A model generated the notes under the pieces. That model saw only the letters and a list, made by a program, of their open reading frames with translations. It was not told the DNA's origin and did no database searches. DNA of 38,645 bases. Origin: Alistipes sp. GTDB taxonomy: Bacteria > Bacteroidota > Bacteroidia > Bacteroidales > Rikenellaceae. The stretch spans positions 1 through 38,645 of the forward strand of contig JAFTOU010000019.1 of assembly GCA_017463615.1 (NCBI GenBank), given 5' to 3'. Positions 1 to 8,108 of this stretch are shown here, one piece after another; the first letter of the stretch is position 1, and each line of letters opens with the position of its first letter. The position numbers and the translations under genes were made by a program.

Positions 1-48
1 CGACGATGTTTAGGGGTGTGGCTTGCACCGTCGGTTATTCCTTGCACC

Positions 49-178
49 ATTTTATCGTCAAAGTGGTGCAGTTACAACGCTCGGCAAAAAGTGGCAACGA
101 TGGATAGTACTAAAGCGTACAGCCATTGTTGCCACCTTTTTGTTAGCGGAAGTAGATGCGCCGCTATCACGATAAAAT
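49..178. repeat. Nested palindromic intergenic element, copy 1
   Basis: The element is bounded by an inverted repeat, ATTTTATCGTc at 49-59 and cACGATAAAAT at 168-178. Inside is a 13-bp hairpin, GTGGCAACGATGG (91-103) with CCATTGTTGCCAC (123-135), having one G-T wobble. It is flanked by an A-tract on the left and a T-tract on the right, like a bidirectional terminator. The hairpin tip holds GTAC-TAAAGC-GTAC. A further small hairpin, TAGCGG/CCGCTA, lies near 144-166. The right terminal repeat covers the stop codon of lrgB. Copies 2 and 3 share the plan but not the stem sequences. It may act as an lrgB 3' end or be a mobile miniature element. Confidence 0.75.
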
Positions 179-859
179 CCTATCTACTAATGGGAGGAGC
201 AATGCAGTTCCGAAACCAGTGAGAGCCATTGCAAGGCCGGACATGGCGCCCTCTACGGCGCCGAGTTCAATGGCGCGGGCGGTGCCGATGCCGTGGGAGG
301 CTGCTCCAAGGGCGAAGCCGCGAGCCATAGGGTCGGTAACGCCACAGAGTGAGAGGAGTTTTGCACCGCAGATGCTGCCCAGTACGCCTGTACAGAAGAC
401 CACGACGGAGGTCACAGCCACAATGCCACCCAAAGGCTCGCTGACAGCAATAGCGATAGGTACGGAGACCGACTTAGGGGCGATGGAGGTGATTATACTA
501 TGTTCCAGGCCGAAAAGCATAGCGATACCAACCACAAAGCCGATACCTACAACGCACCCAGCCACGGTAGCGCCAAGTACTGGCAGCGTTGCACTCTTAA
601 GTCGCTCCACTTGCTCGTACATAAGGTATCCCAGTGCGACTACTGACATACCGAGGGCGAAGTCCAGCAGAGCGACAGACTTCTTATATGTCTGATAGTC
701 AATATCGGCGAAATTGAGAAACACAATCACAGCCGCAGCGGTAAGCAACACCGGGTGCAGCAGCATAAATCGCGTACGGCGAAAGATGTAGCCACTAAGC
801 AGATAGAGGCCTATGGTCAGGCAGAGCAGGAAAATATCCGAAACAACTATCTCTCTCAT
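167..859 (-). CDS. lrgB: LrgB/CidB family membrane protein
   Basis: This 230-residue polytopic membrane protein belongs to the LrgB/CidB/YohK family, the partner of LrgA. The family was first described as antiholin-like; later work in other bacteria links LrgAB-type pairs to pyruvate uptake and plant homologues to glycolate export. What is seen: several hydrophobic segments, a Gly/Ala-rich C-terminal half with the family-like stretch ALGAASHGIGTARA, and the full usual length. The start ATG (859-857) overlaps the lrgA stop by 4 nt (ATGA), so translation is probably coupled. The last three residues (I-L-S) and the TGA stop are encoded by the terminal repeat of the palindromic element at 49-178. 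Substrate cannot be told from sequence. Confidence 0.9.
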   Translation of the reverse strand: MREIVVSDIFLLCLTIGLYLLSGYIFRRTRFMLLHPVLLTAAAVIVFLNFADIDYQTYKKSVALLDFALGMSVVALGYLMYEQVERLKSATLPVLGATVAGCVVGIGFVVGIAMLFGLEHSIITSIAPKSVSVPIAIAVSEPLGGIVAVTSVVVFCTGVLGSICGAKLLSLCGVTDPMARGFALGAASHGIGTARAIELGAVEGAMSGLAMALTGFGTALLLPLVDRILS

Positions 860-1194
860 TGTCTTTTACGATTTAGCAGTTGAAACACCCACCCTACTGC
901 CACAATAACGGCAAAGGTACTCACAACCGTAGCCACGCTAATAGCCACGATATTATCCATAATAACGCCGTAAGACTCTATCAGTCCAACGCCAAAGGGG
1001 ACAAAGAATAGCGCCATAGTCCCCAGCAAAAACTTAGCCGTTGGTCGCACAGTCTCGCCCTTAACCACACCCGAGCAGAGTAGCGCAAAGAGCAGCAACA
1101 TACCGATAATATTACCCGATATATAGCCATCTATCAGCACCGACAAGCAGTTGCCAACAAGCCAGCAGGCAAGAATTACAAACAGTCCCTTCAT
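856..1194 (-). CDS. lrgA: LrgA/CidA family membrane protein
   Basis: A small protein of about 112 residues with four predicted membrane segments, matching the LrgA/CidA/YohJ family (holin-like fold, partner of LrgB). It sits directly before lrgB with a 4-nt ATGA overlap. Upstream, the end of the beta-galactosidase reads GTGATGA: the lacZ stop TGA is 1196-1194 and an ATG is 1194-1192. I chose that ATG; a GTG at 1197 would add one residue. LrgA and LrgB are expected to form one complex in the inner membrane. It is slightly short for the family, but no segment appears missing. Confidence 0.88.
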   Translation of the reverse strand: MKGLFVILACWLVGNCLSVLIDGYISGNIIGMLLLFALLCSGVVKGETVRPTAKFLLGTMALFFVPFGVGLIESYGVIMDNIVAISVATVVSTFAVIVAVGWVFQLLNRKRQ

Positions 1195-4100
1195 CACTTA
1201 ACAGGTATCAGCACAAACTCAAACTCCTGCTCAGCGTATGGTATTCGGTACTGCTCAAGAGGTATTGCGCCCCAGCTATTCTGGCAGATAATACCCGACT
1301 GAGTCTTATCAATGTTGATATAGGTATTTCCGTCTCGCTCAAGCAGTTGCGGATGCTTGCGGTAGTTGTCCGAAAGAATATCTATCTGGCTGAGCGAGTA
1401 TGGAATAGCGGTTGCGGAGAAGAGCACAGGGGCTACTACCTTGAGTCCACAGCCAGCCTTATCTGTAATCTGCCAGTATCTCAAATCGCAGTGCGCACCC
1501 GACTCCTGAGGACGAACATAGGTCATACAGAACTGCTCATCAACGCTCTGCTTATAGAATCCCACCGGAGTACCGCTCTTACGGTCTACATAGCTCTCCG
1601 AGCCACCTGCACCGTAGAACTCAATAGTGTCAAAACTCTCTGGCATAGCGAAGTAGACGCCATAGCGCAACATTGCCCTGATATCCAACTTATGCTTACC
1701 CGGGCGCATATGCTCCTTAATAGCCACGCGGCCGTTGCTATCAATGGTGTAGGTCATATAGACACGCATACCCAGCTCGCTATAGGAGTATGTGACATTT
1801 ACCTCCACGCAATCGCCCTTCTGCTCCATCAGGAACAGTGCCATCTCGCGCTTAGGGTTGCGGAAGCTCTTCCACGAGTGGTAGTATACGGCATTAGAGC
1901 CTCGCTTGCGCACGCCGTAGTCATTCTCGGTCATCGCGCGGTAGAAGAGCGGCTCTATAGGTTTGGAAATAAGTTGCTTACCTGCAAGGGTGTAACTATC
2001 AATGAAGCCATTGCCCGCAAAGTGAATCTCAAAATCTACGCCGCGAACTATCCTATTGTCGTAGTCCATAGCAAGGGCACCACCGACTGGAAGCATTACT
2101 GCTGCAAGCTGCGTCTGAGCATCATAAGGGGTAAGCACAAACTGGTTATATGCCACGCAGTGACCCTTCTCAAGCAGTGGCTCGTCGCTCTTAAGGGTAT
2201 AACGCACCGTAAGGATAACCTCCCCCTTAAGCGCGCGAATATCAAGCTCCGAGTAGTCCAACTTGATATTCATTCGCATCTGCGCAGGGATATCAAGCCT
2301 CTCAACCGTACCGCTCAGAGCCTTAACGCCGTCGGCAGTGACCTCCCACTCAAGGCGGTAGTTGCTAAGGTCGCGGAACATATACTCGTTGTAGACCTCA
2401 ATGCCGCCATTTTTCAAATCTACGGCAGAGGTCCAGATATTCTGATACTGATGCCACACCTCGCGGGCACTTGGATGCGGAGTGCGAGAGGCGGAGATAA
2501 AGCCGTTGTTGCAGAATGTCTCGTCGCTTGGGTCTACATCGTTGTAGCAGCCTCCATAGCGGTAGATGGACTTGCCCGTCTGAGGGTCTGTCCACGCCAA
2601 TGCTTGGTCTACAAAGTCCCAGATAAATCCACCCTGATAGTGCGGATATTTGCGCACCAAATCCCAGTACTCCTTAAGGCTACCGAGCGAGTTACCCATC
2701 GCGTGTGCATATTCGCACTGGATAAGTGGTCGCTTAGGGTTGTTATTCACATACTTCTCGCACTGGTCGTAGGTCGCATACATCGGACACTCAATATCCG
2801 AGTTGTAGTTCTTAGGCTTGTCGCCGTATGTTACATGGCACGCCTGCTCATACTGCACTGGGCGGCTGCTGTCGTAGCTCTTTATCCAGTCGTAGCAAGT
2901 GTGGAAGTTAGCACCATTGCCAGCCTCGTTGCCTAAACTCCAAACTATTACAGATGGGTGGTTGTAGTCGCGCAACACAACGCGCTGATTACGAACAAGA
3001 TGTGCCTGCTTGTAGCGAGGATGATGTGCAAGACTCTTGTCGCCATAGCCCATACCGTGCGACTCCACATTCGCCTCGTCTACGACATAGATACCATACT
3101 TATCGCACAGGTCGTACCAGAGTGGCGAATCTGGATAGTGGCATGTGCGCACTGCATTGAGGTTATGCTGCTTCATAATCTTTATGTCGCGCACCATATC
3201 CTCGTACTTAACATAGTAGCCGCGCTCTGGGTTCATCTCGTGGCGATTTGCGCCCTTGATAAGCACCGCGCGACCATTTACAAGCAGCTGCGAGCCGATA
3301 ATCTCAACCTTGCGGAAGCCGACATTGAACGCTGCCGCCTCGGTAGGTGTAGAGACGGTGAGCTTGTAGAGGTTTGGAGTCTCGGCACTCCAACTCTTCA
3401 CATCCGCGAGCTTGATAACCGTATTCACCTTGCCCGCCTTTGGGGTAAAGCGTTGCTTATAGAGCGGGTTGTCGTTCTCGTCAGTCAGCAGAGCCTCCAC
3501 CCACTTTACACCCGCCGTTAGCGATACATCAAGCGTCAGCACGCCATCGCGGTACTCATTCTCAAGGTCTGCCACAAACTTAACATCCGCTATATGAGCC
3601 TTGTCGCGGGCATAAATATAGCAGTCGCGGGCAATACCCGAGAGTCGCCAGAAATCTTGGTCCTCAAGATATGAGCCGTCGCACCAACGGTGGCACTCCA
3701 TAGCAAAGAGGTTGCTGCTGCCAGCCTTGATATACTTGGTGATGTCAAACTCAGCCTCCAACTTGCTATCCTCGCTATAGCCCACGCGCTTGCCATTGAC
3801 CCACAGCGCAAGGTTTGAGGTCGCCGAGCCGATATGGACAAATACCTGCTTGCCACGCCACTGCTCAGGGATGTCTATGTAGCGACGGTATCTACCCACA
3901 TGGTTGCGATGCTCAGGAACGAAAGGCGGATTGCTGATATAGGTATTCTTCCACGCATAGCCGTGATTTACATATAGCGGGTCGCCATAGCCGTTCAGCT
4001 CCCAAATACCCGGCACTGGCATCTTGCCCCACTGCGCATCGTTGTACTTTACAGAGTAAAACTCCTCCGCAGGGGCATCGGTCAGATGGTTGTACCAGAT

Positions 4101-4325
4101 AAAGTTCCACTCCCCCTCTATCGTTTGGTAGGCTGGCGCAGCGCGATAACAACTGCCCGCCACAGCCTGAGCAGATGATGGATAGACAATAAAACTTGAA
4201 CGCATAGGCTCACGATTCTGCTCCACAATCGTCGGATCCTCATACGGCTTCACCACACCAGTAGCAGTTGCCGTAGTAGCGGAGAGCAACAATAAACCCG
4301 CAAGTAAAGGTAATACTCGTCTCAT
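1194..4325 (-). CDS. lacZ: Secreted glycoside hydrolase family 2 beta-galactosidase
   Basis: This 1043-residue enzyme would hydrolyse terminal beta-galactosides. An N-terminal signal peptide (basic MRR, then a Leu/Ala-rich core to about residue 22) points to export to the periplasm. Family order is visible: sugar-binding jelly roll (about 60-230), Ig-like domain, TIM barrel from about 340, and the C-terminal small-chain domain. The acid/base Glu lies in SLGNEAGNG near residue 467 and the nucleophile in QCEYAHAMGNS near residue 538, as in E. coli LacZ. Length is normal. It starts a series with lrgA and lrgB. A promoter-like TAACTTTG lies just upstream (minus strand, 4351-4344). The physiological substrate, such as host glycan or plant galactan, cannot be read from the sequence. 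Confidence 0.93.
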   Translation of the reverse strand: MRRVLPLLAGLLLLSATTATATGVVKPYEDPTIVEQNREPMRSSFIVYPSSAQAVAGSCYRAAPAYQTIEGEWNFIWYNHLTDAPAEEFYSVKYNDAQWGKMPVPGIWELNGYGDPLYVNHGYAWKNTYISNPPFVPEHRNHVGRYRRYIDIPEQWRGKQVFVHIGSATSNLALWVNGKRVGYSEDSKLEAEFDITKYIKAGSSNLFAMECHRWCDGSYLEDQDFWRLSGIARDCYIYARDKAHIADVKFVADLENEYRDGVLTLDVSLTAGVKWVEALLTDENDNPLYKQRFTPKAGKVNTVIKLADVKSWSAETPNLYKLTVSTPTEAAAFNVGFRKVEIIGSQLLVNGRAVLIKGANRHEMNPERGYYVKYEDMVRDIKIMKQHNLNAVRTCHYPDSPLWYDLCDKYGIYVVDEANVESHGMGYGDKSLAHHPRYKQAHLVRNQRVVLRDYNHPSVIVWSLGNEAGNGANFHTCYDWIKSYDSSRPVQYEQACHVTYGDKPKNYNSDIECPMYATYDQCEKYVNNNPKRPLIQCEYAHAMGNSLGSLKEYWDLVRKYPHYQGGFIWDFVDQALAWTDPQTGKSIYRYGGCYNDVDPSDETFCNNGFISASRTPHPSAREVWHQYQNIWTSAVDLKNGGIEVYNEYMFRDLSNYRLEWEVTADGVKALSGTVERLDIPAQMRMNIKLDYSELDIRALKGEVILTVRYTLKSDEPLLEKGHCVAYNQFVLTPYDAQTQLAAVMLPVGGALAMDYDNRIVRGVDFEIHFAGNGFIDSYTLAGKQLISKPIEPLFYRAMTENDYGVRKRGSNAVYYHSWKSFRNPKREMALFLMEQKGDCVEVNVTYSYSELGMRVYMTYTIDSNGRVAIKEHMRPGKHKLDIRAMLRYGVYFAMPESFDTIEFYGAGGSESYVDRKSGTPVGFYKQSVDEQFCMTYVRPQESGAHCDLRYWQITDKAGCGLKVVAPVLFSATAIPYSLSQIDILSDNYRKHPQLLERDGNTYINIDKTQSGIICQNSWGAIPLEQYRIPYAEQEFEFVLIPVK

Positions 4326-4343
4326 AGCAAAAGATATTTTCTA

Positions 4344-4351
4344 CAAAGTTA
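4344..4351 (-). promoter_or_regulatory. -7 box upstream of the lacZ-lrgA-lrgB unit
   Basis: The minus strand reads TAACTTTG, matching the Bacteroidetes -7 consensus TAnnTTTG, 18 nt before the lacZ ATG. A T-rich stretch about 20 nt further upstream is a weak -33 candidate without a clean TTTG. Confidence 0.5.
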
Positions 4352-4375
4352 CTATTTTTTTTGATAGCATAAAAT

Positions 4376-4406
4376 TTTGTAGGCTGAAAAAGTTTGCCTA
4401 TCTTTG
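4376..4406 (+). promoter_or_regulatory. Promoter of tRNA-Gln
   Basis: TTTG (4376-4379), a 19-nt spacer and TATCTTTG (4399-4406) form a perfect Bacteroidetes housekeeping promoter. The predicted start at about 4412-4414 leaves about 15 nt before the mature tRNA 5' end. Confidence 0.85.
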
Positions 4407-4428
4407 CACCCGCTTACGAGCACTTGTT

Positions 4429-4499
4429 TGAGCTGTGGTGTAATGGTAACACAGCAGATTTTGGTTCTGTCGTTCTGGGTTCGAGTCCCGGCAGCTCAA
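4429..4499 (+). tRNA. tRNA-Gln (anticodon TTG)
   Basis: A 71-nt cloverleaf can be folded by hand. The acceptor arm is TGAGCTG/CAGCTCA (7 of 7 pairs, with the U1-A72 pair typical of tRNA-Gln). The D arm is GTGT/ACAC, the anticodon arm GCAGA-TTTTGGT-TCTGT with TTG at 34-36, and the T arm CTGGG-TTCGAGT-CCCGG. The CCA end is not encoded. It reads CAA (and CAG by wobble). A promoter lies upstream and a terminator hairpin directly downstream, so it is a single-gene transcript. Confidence 0.96.
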
Positions 4500-4502
4500 C
4501 AC

Positions 4503-4538
4503 ACACAAGCACCCGCAAAAGGGTGCTTGTGTTGTTTT
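4503..4538 (+). terminator. Terminator of tRNA-Gln
   Basis: ACACAAGCACCC (4503-4514) pairs perfectly with GGGTGCTTGTGT (4521-4532) around the loop GCAAAA, followed by a T-rich tail. It begins 4 nt after the tRNA end. Confidence 0.8.
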
Positions 4539-4653
4539 GTATGATTGGTGTAGCCTTCGGCTATAGTTAAAAAGCGATATGCTGGCAAATGAGTAAACTC
4601 AAGCCTGCATATCGCTTTTTTAACACCATCTGCGATGGTACACCAATCATACA
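4538..4653. repeat. Composite palindrome (multi-arm cruciform) behind tRNA-Gln
   Basis: The outer arms are a perfect 15-bp inverted repeat, TGTATGATTGGTGTA (4538-4552) and TACACCAATCATACA (4639-4653). They enclose three hairpins: GCCTTCGGC (4553-4561), a 14-bp AAAAAGCGATATGC/GCATATCGCTTTTT stem (4569-4582 with 4607-4620), and ACCATC-TGC-GATGGT (4625-4639). The central hairpin with its A- and T-tracts could stop transcription in both directions. No coding potential is seen. Confidence 0.75.
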
Positions 4654-4654
4654 C

Positions 4655-4781
4655 TGAGCTGTCGGGATATGTGAAGGGTTACCTCAGTCGTGTATCTCCG
4701 CACCGCGCCAGCGCGACTGCGGCACTCCTTCGGTGATGACGCGCAGTTGGGTTCAACTGCGCGTCATTCGAGTCCCGGCAG
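4655..4781 (+). pseudogene. Possible tRNA-Gln remnant or attachment-like duplication
   Basis: TGAGCTGT at 4655-4662 equals the first 8 nt of the tRNA-Gln gene. The 15 nt TTCGAGTCCCGGCAG at 4767-4781 equal its T loop and acceptor 3' part (4480-4494). The segment between does not resemble a tRNA. It holds CCGCA...TGCGG around 4699-4722 and a perfect 14-bp hairpin (ATGACGCGCAGTTG, loop GGTT, 4736-4767) that ends exactly where the tRNA-like 15-mer begins. This could be a decayed tRNA duplicate or the scar of an element that targeted the tRNA 3' end. Confidence 0.4.
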
Positions 4782-4802
4782 GGCCTATTACACCATTGAC
4801 TT

Positions 4803-5171
4803 CTAAAGTTTTGCTAAGAAGCGGTCGCGGTCTACGATGAAGCGGGTGTGGGTGCCGGAGCCGATGAGGGTGGTGCCGTCGTGGGCTTCAACAGCGAAGG
4901 AGAGCTTGCGGCCCTCTATGGCTGTGAGGGTGGCGGTAGCGGTGATGGTTGCGCCGAGGGCGGAGGCCTTGATATGGCTTGTCTCTACCTGTGTGCCGAC
5001 AGTTGTTTGACCCTCTGTAAGGGCTGGAGCTACGGCATTCATAGCGGCGTTCTCCATAAGGGCTACCATTGCGGGTGTTGCGAAGACATCCATATCGCCA
5101 GAGCCGAGAGTGCGAGCTGTATTTGCCTGGCAAACGGTTGTAGTAGAGGTATAAGTGAGTCCGATTTCCAT
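4803..5171 (-). CDS. FlK-like hotdog thioesterase
   Basis: This 122-residue single hotdog-fold protein resembles fluoroacetyl-CoA thioesterase FlK and its many housekeeping relatives, which hydrolyse acyl-CoA thioesters in the cytosol. The FlK catalytic set (Thr, Glu, His) has plausible matches: Thr32 in FATPAMV, Glu40 in ALMENAA and His66 in TSHIKAS. No signal peptide is seen. It ends beside the tRNA-Gln palindrome region. A TATCTTTG -7 box lies 23 nt before the start codon on the minus strand, back to back with the promoter of the DUF4294 gene. The true acyl-CoA substrate is unknown; fluoroacetyl-CoA is unlikely here. Confidence 0.85.
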   Translation of the reverse strand: MEIGLTYTSTTTVCQANTARTLGSGDMDVFATPAMVALMENAAMNAVAPALTEGQTTVGTQVETSHIKASALGATITATATLTAIEGRKLSFAVEAHDGTTLIGSGTHTRFIVDRDRFLAKL

Positions 5172-5193
5172 AATTTTCGCTATTTTATTTGTG

Positions 5194-5230
5194 CAAAGAT
5201 ACTACTTTGTTCTTGATTTCGTTATCTTTG
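5194..5230. promoter_or_regulatory. Divergent -7 boxes between thioesterase and DUF4294 genes
   Basis: The minus strand carries TATCTTTG at 5201-5194 (thioesterase side) and the plus strand carries TATCTTTG at 5223-5230 (DUF4294 side). No clear TTTG -33 box is seen for either, so the strength is uncertain. The plus box ends only 12 nt before the DUF4294 ATG. Confidence 0.55.
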
Positions 5231-5242
5231 TAGCGAAAAAGT

Positions 5243-5824
5243 ATGCAGAAAAGGCGCTACATATTGCTATTATTACTGTTGCTGCTAATGCTTCCCGCAT
5301 CGGCACAGAGGCGCAGGGAGCGAGCCTATTGGCACAGCGAGTGGGTGGTAGAGAATGGGGACTCAATACCCGTATTCCACCTCACGCCAGTGCGAAAATA
5401 TGCCCGCAAGCCTGATATGCGTCGTTATGCCCGTATGGTCAGGGCGGTAAAGCGTGTCTACCCTATTGCTGAGGAGGCTAAGACGCTGATGGCGAGCATG
5501 GAGAAGGAGCTTGTTGCGCTGCCGAACAAGAAGCAGCAGAAGCTCTATATCAAGGGTATAGAGAAGCGACTTGTGCGCGAGTATACACCAGTTATCAAGA
5601 AGATGACAATTTACGACGGTCGCGTGCTACTAAAACTCATTGACCGCCAGATAGATAACACAGCCTTTGAGATTATCAAAGAGTTTCGCGGAGGCTTTGA
5701 GGCGGGCATTTGGCAGGCGCTTGCTAAGGTCTTTGGCAACAACCTAAAGACCGACTACAACCCCGAGAAAGACGACCAGCTATTGGAACAGATTGTCGTC
5801 CTCTACGAGAAGGGGTTGCTATAA
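5243..5824 (+). CDS. DUF4294 family exported protein
   Basis: This 193-residue protein has a signal peptide (basic MQKRR, a run of Leu, then PASAQ near residue 22), so it is exported. The rest is charged and helical, with the stretch MRRYARMVRAVKRVYPIAEE characteristic of DUF4294, a Bacteroidetes family without known function. The context gives little: it is alone between a thioesterase on the other strand and a convergent phosphodiester glycosidase that ends 10 nt after its stop. The short 5' leader (about 7 nt from the predicted transcription start) suggests near-leaderless translation. Confidence 0.8.
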   Translation: MQKRRYILLLLLLLLMLPASAQRRRERAYWHSEWVVENGDSIPVFHLTPVRKYARKPDMRRYARMVRAVKRVYPIAEEAKTLMASMEKELVALPNKKQQKLYIKGIEKRLVREYTPVIKKMTIYDGRVLLKLIDRQIDNTAFEIIKEFRGGFEAGIWQALAKVFGNNLKTDYNPEKDDQLLEQIVVLYEKGLL

Positions 5825-5834
5825 CAGTTTCTTC

Positions 5835-6695
5835 CTATTTCTTAACCCTTATCACCGCCAATCCATTCGGTACAGAGCGCTCGCCCGAGCGGTCAGAGGG
5901 ACGGTTTGCAGGGGCAAAGAGACCCTTGCTGCTCTTAAGGCAGAACGAGCTACTGCCACCACCGTCAAGATTTATCGCATCATAAGCGCCTAACTGCTTA
6001 AAAATCACAGCCATATCGGCATACGAAAGTCCATTTGAGTACTCCTTACGACGGCCATCGCCCACAAGGATAAACACGCGCTTTCCATCCTCGGTAACAC
6101 CCACCGCCGTACGAGGTTCAAGGCGAGTATCACTACTCTGCGCCACGCCATCGTTCAGCAGCATCTGGCGACCGCTAACTGCCTCAGCGATAGTGCTTTT
6201 ATCGCACTGGCGGTACTCCTCGTTTGTCATACAGCGCGCCGAGCCATCCTTGAGCACCGCAAAGACCGTAGTAAGGTCATCACACTCGCTCTTGAGCGCC
6301 TTGCCACCGCGATAGACCACGCCACAGACCATCTGGCTACTCCTGATATGGAAAAAGTCGGCATTAACACCGCCCAGCACCTCCACATCGGGGCGATTGG
6401 CCTGCATAGCATTCAGCTGTGCGGAGATAGGCGCTACGGCCGTAGCTACCTGATGCGTCGGCTGTATAGAGCTATCGCTATCCCCCACTGCTGTCGCTAC
6501 TAGAGTGATACGCTCCGAGAGCTGCACATCCAGCAGGTAGATCTTTGTCGGCATCGTCTGCCCATCTTTAGTTACGGTGTAGTCCATAGTCACCACCTCC
6601 ACCCCCTTAGCGATGGTTGCACGAGGGGCTACAGCCTGTTTTGGGGCTGCGCAGGAGAGAAAAAGTGACGCAAAAAGTAAGATAATCAATTTCAT
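5835..6695 (-). CDS. Phosphodiester glycosidase (NAGPA domain) lipoprotein
   Basis: This 286-residue protein has a lipoprotein signal, with a lipobox-like LFLSC near residue 15, so it is probably anchored in an envelope membrane. The mature part matches the phosphodiester glycosidase (NAGPA/DUF2233) family: GGVNADFFHIRSSQMVCGVV, the RTAVGVTEDGKRVFILVGDGR strand pair, and YDAINLDGGGSSSF, with the conserved Asp-Gly-Gly-Gly-Ser site near the C-terminus. Family members remove phosphodiester-linked sugars (the mammalian uncovering enzyme) or act on envelope glycans. The bacterial substrate here is unknown. It converges on the DUF4294 gene. A TACATTTG -7 box ends 4 nt before the ATG, suggesting a leaderless message. 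Confidence 0.87.
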   Translation of the reverse strand: MKLIILLFASLFLSCAAPKQAVAPRATIAKGVEVVTMDYTVTKDGQTMPTKIYLLDVQLSERITLVATAVGDSDSSIQPTHQVATAVAPISAQLNAMQANRPDVEVLGGVNADFFHIRSSQMVCGVVYRGGKALKSECDDLTTVFAVLKDGSARCMTNEEYRQCDKSTIAEAVSGRQMLLNDGVAQSSDTRLEPRTAVGVTEDGKRVFILVGDGRRKEYSNGLSYADMAVIFKQLGAYDAINLDGGGSSSFCLKSSKGLFAPANRPSDRSGERSVPNGLAVIRVKK

Positions 6696-6699
6696 AAGG

Positions 6700-6707
6700 C
6701 AAATGTA
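6700..6707 (-). promoter_or_regulatory. -7 box of the phosphodiester glycosidase gene
   Basis: The minus strand reads TACATTTG, ending 4 nt before the start codon. If used, transcription would begin at or within a few bases of the ATG. Confidence 0.5.
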
Positions 6708-6776
6708 CGAAAAATTTTCGTATCTTCGCGCCGTTATATGGACTTATGTAAATAAGATAATTAAAAGATATAAACT

Positions 6777-8108
6777 ATGTTTGAAAATTTAACCGAGAAA
6801 CTTGAACGATCGTTCAAAATCCTCAAGGGCGAAGGTCGTATTACCGAAATCAATGTTGCCGAGACTCTCAAGGAGATTCGCCGTGCACTCATTGACGCCG
6901 ATGTGAACTACAAGGTTGCCAAGACATTTACAGACCAGGTAAAGACCAAGGCGCTGGGACAGAATGTGCTCACAGCTGTAAAGCCAGGTCAGATGCTTAC
7001 AAAGATTGTCCGCGACGAGTTGGCTGCGCTGATGGGTGGCACTGCTACCGACATCAAGCTGGAGGGCAACCCTGCCGTAGTGCTTATCGCAGGTCTTCAG
7101 GGTTCTGGTAAGACCACATTCTCTGGCAAGCTCGCTTCGTTTATCAAGAGCAAGAAGGGTCGTCAGGTACTGCTCGTTGCAGGCGATGTATACCGTCCTG
7201 CAGCGATTGACCAGCTCAAGATTTTGGGTCAGCAGATTGGCGTAGAGGTCTACACCGAGGAGGGCAACAAAAACCCTGTAGAGATTGCACAGAACGCTAT
7301 CGCCTACGCTCGTCAGAAGAGCATTAACACCGTTATCGTCGATACCGCAGGTCGTCTTGCCGTAGACGAGGCGATGATGGTTGAGATTACCGCTATCAAG
7401 GCTGCCGTAAACCCATCCGAGACCCTCTTTGTCGTTGATGCAATGACTGGTCAGGATGCAGTAAATACCGCCCGTGAGTTCAACAACCGCCTCAATTTTG
7501 ACGGCGTAGTACTCACCAAGCTGGACGGTGATACCCGCGGTGGTGCTGCTATCTCTATCCGCTCGGTTGTGGATAAGCCACTCAAGTTTATCTCCAGTGG
7601 CGAGAAGATGGATACCCTGCAGGTGTTCCACCCAGAGCGTATGGCAGACCGTATTCTGGGCATGGGTGATGTCGTTTCCCTCGTTGAGCGTGCGCAGGAG
7701 CAGTACGACGAGGAGGAGGCTCGCCGCCTGAAGAAGAAGATTGTCAAGAACCAGTTTAACTTCAATGACTTCCTCGCTCAGATTGGACAGATAAAGAAGA
7801 TGGGTAACCTCAAGGACCTGGCATCTATGATTCCGGGTATGGGCAAGCTGCTGAAGGATGTTGAGATTGGCGACGATGTATTCAAGCAGACCGAGGCTAT
7901 CATCGGCTCTATGACCCCTCAGGAGCGCGAGCACCCAGAGATTATCAACGCCCGCCGTCGTGAGCGTATCGCTAAGGGCTCTGGTACTACTATGGCAGAT
8001 GTAAACCGCCTGCTCAAGCAGTTTGAGGATATGCGCAAGATGATGAAGATGGCAGCCGGCGGCAAGATGGGTATGCCAAAGGGTATGCCACGCGGTTTCC
8101 GCCGTTAG
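6777..8108 (+). CDS. ffh: Signal recognition particle protein Ffh (SRP54)
   Basis: This 443-residue GTPase binds the SRP RNA and signal peptides of nascent inner-membrane and exported proteins and delivers ribosomes to FtsY. All parts are present: N-domain helices (1-85), G domain with P-loop GLQGSGKTT (about 106-114), DTAGR, TKLDGD, and the Met-rich M domain with FNDFLAQIGQIKKMG, SMIPGMGK and a C-terminal KMGMPKGMPRG tail. The length is typical. The 5' region has only a weak -7-like TATCTTCG. It is followed after a 140-nt gap with inverted repeats by era. No oddities. Confidence 0.98.
   Translation: MFENLTEKLERSFKILKGEGRITEINVAETLKEIRRALIDADVNYKVAKTFTDQVKTKALGQNVLTAVKPGQMLTKIVRDELAALMGGTATDIKLEGNPAVVLIAGLQGSGKTTFSGKLASFIKSKKGRQVLLVAGDVYRPAAIDQLKILGQQIGVEVYTEEGNKNPVEIAQNAIAYARQKSINTVIVDTAGRLAVDEAMMVEITAIKAAVNPSETLFVVDAMTGQDAVNTAREFNNRLNFDGVVLTKLDGDTRGGAAISIRSVVDKPLKFISSGEKMDTLQVFHPERMADRILGMGDVVSLVERAQEQYDEEEARRLKKKIVKNQFNFNDFLAQIGQIKKMGNLKDLASMIPGMGKLLKDVEIGDDVFKQTEAIIGSMTPQEREHPEIINARRRERIAKGSGTTMADVNRLLKQFEDMRKMMKMAAGGKMGMPKGMPRGFRR

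Noticed and set aside
1347-2936. Long plus-strand reading frame antisense to lacZ
   Set aside because: It lies opposite a clear GH2 gene with both active-site motifs; long antisense frames are common in genes with this codon use.
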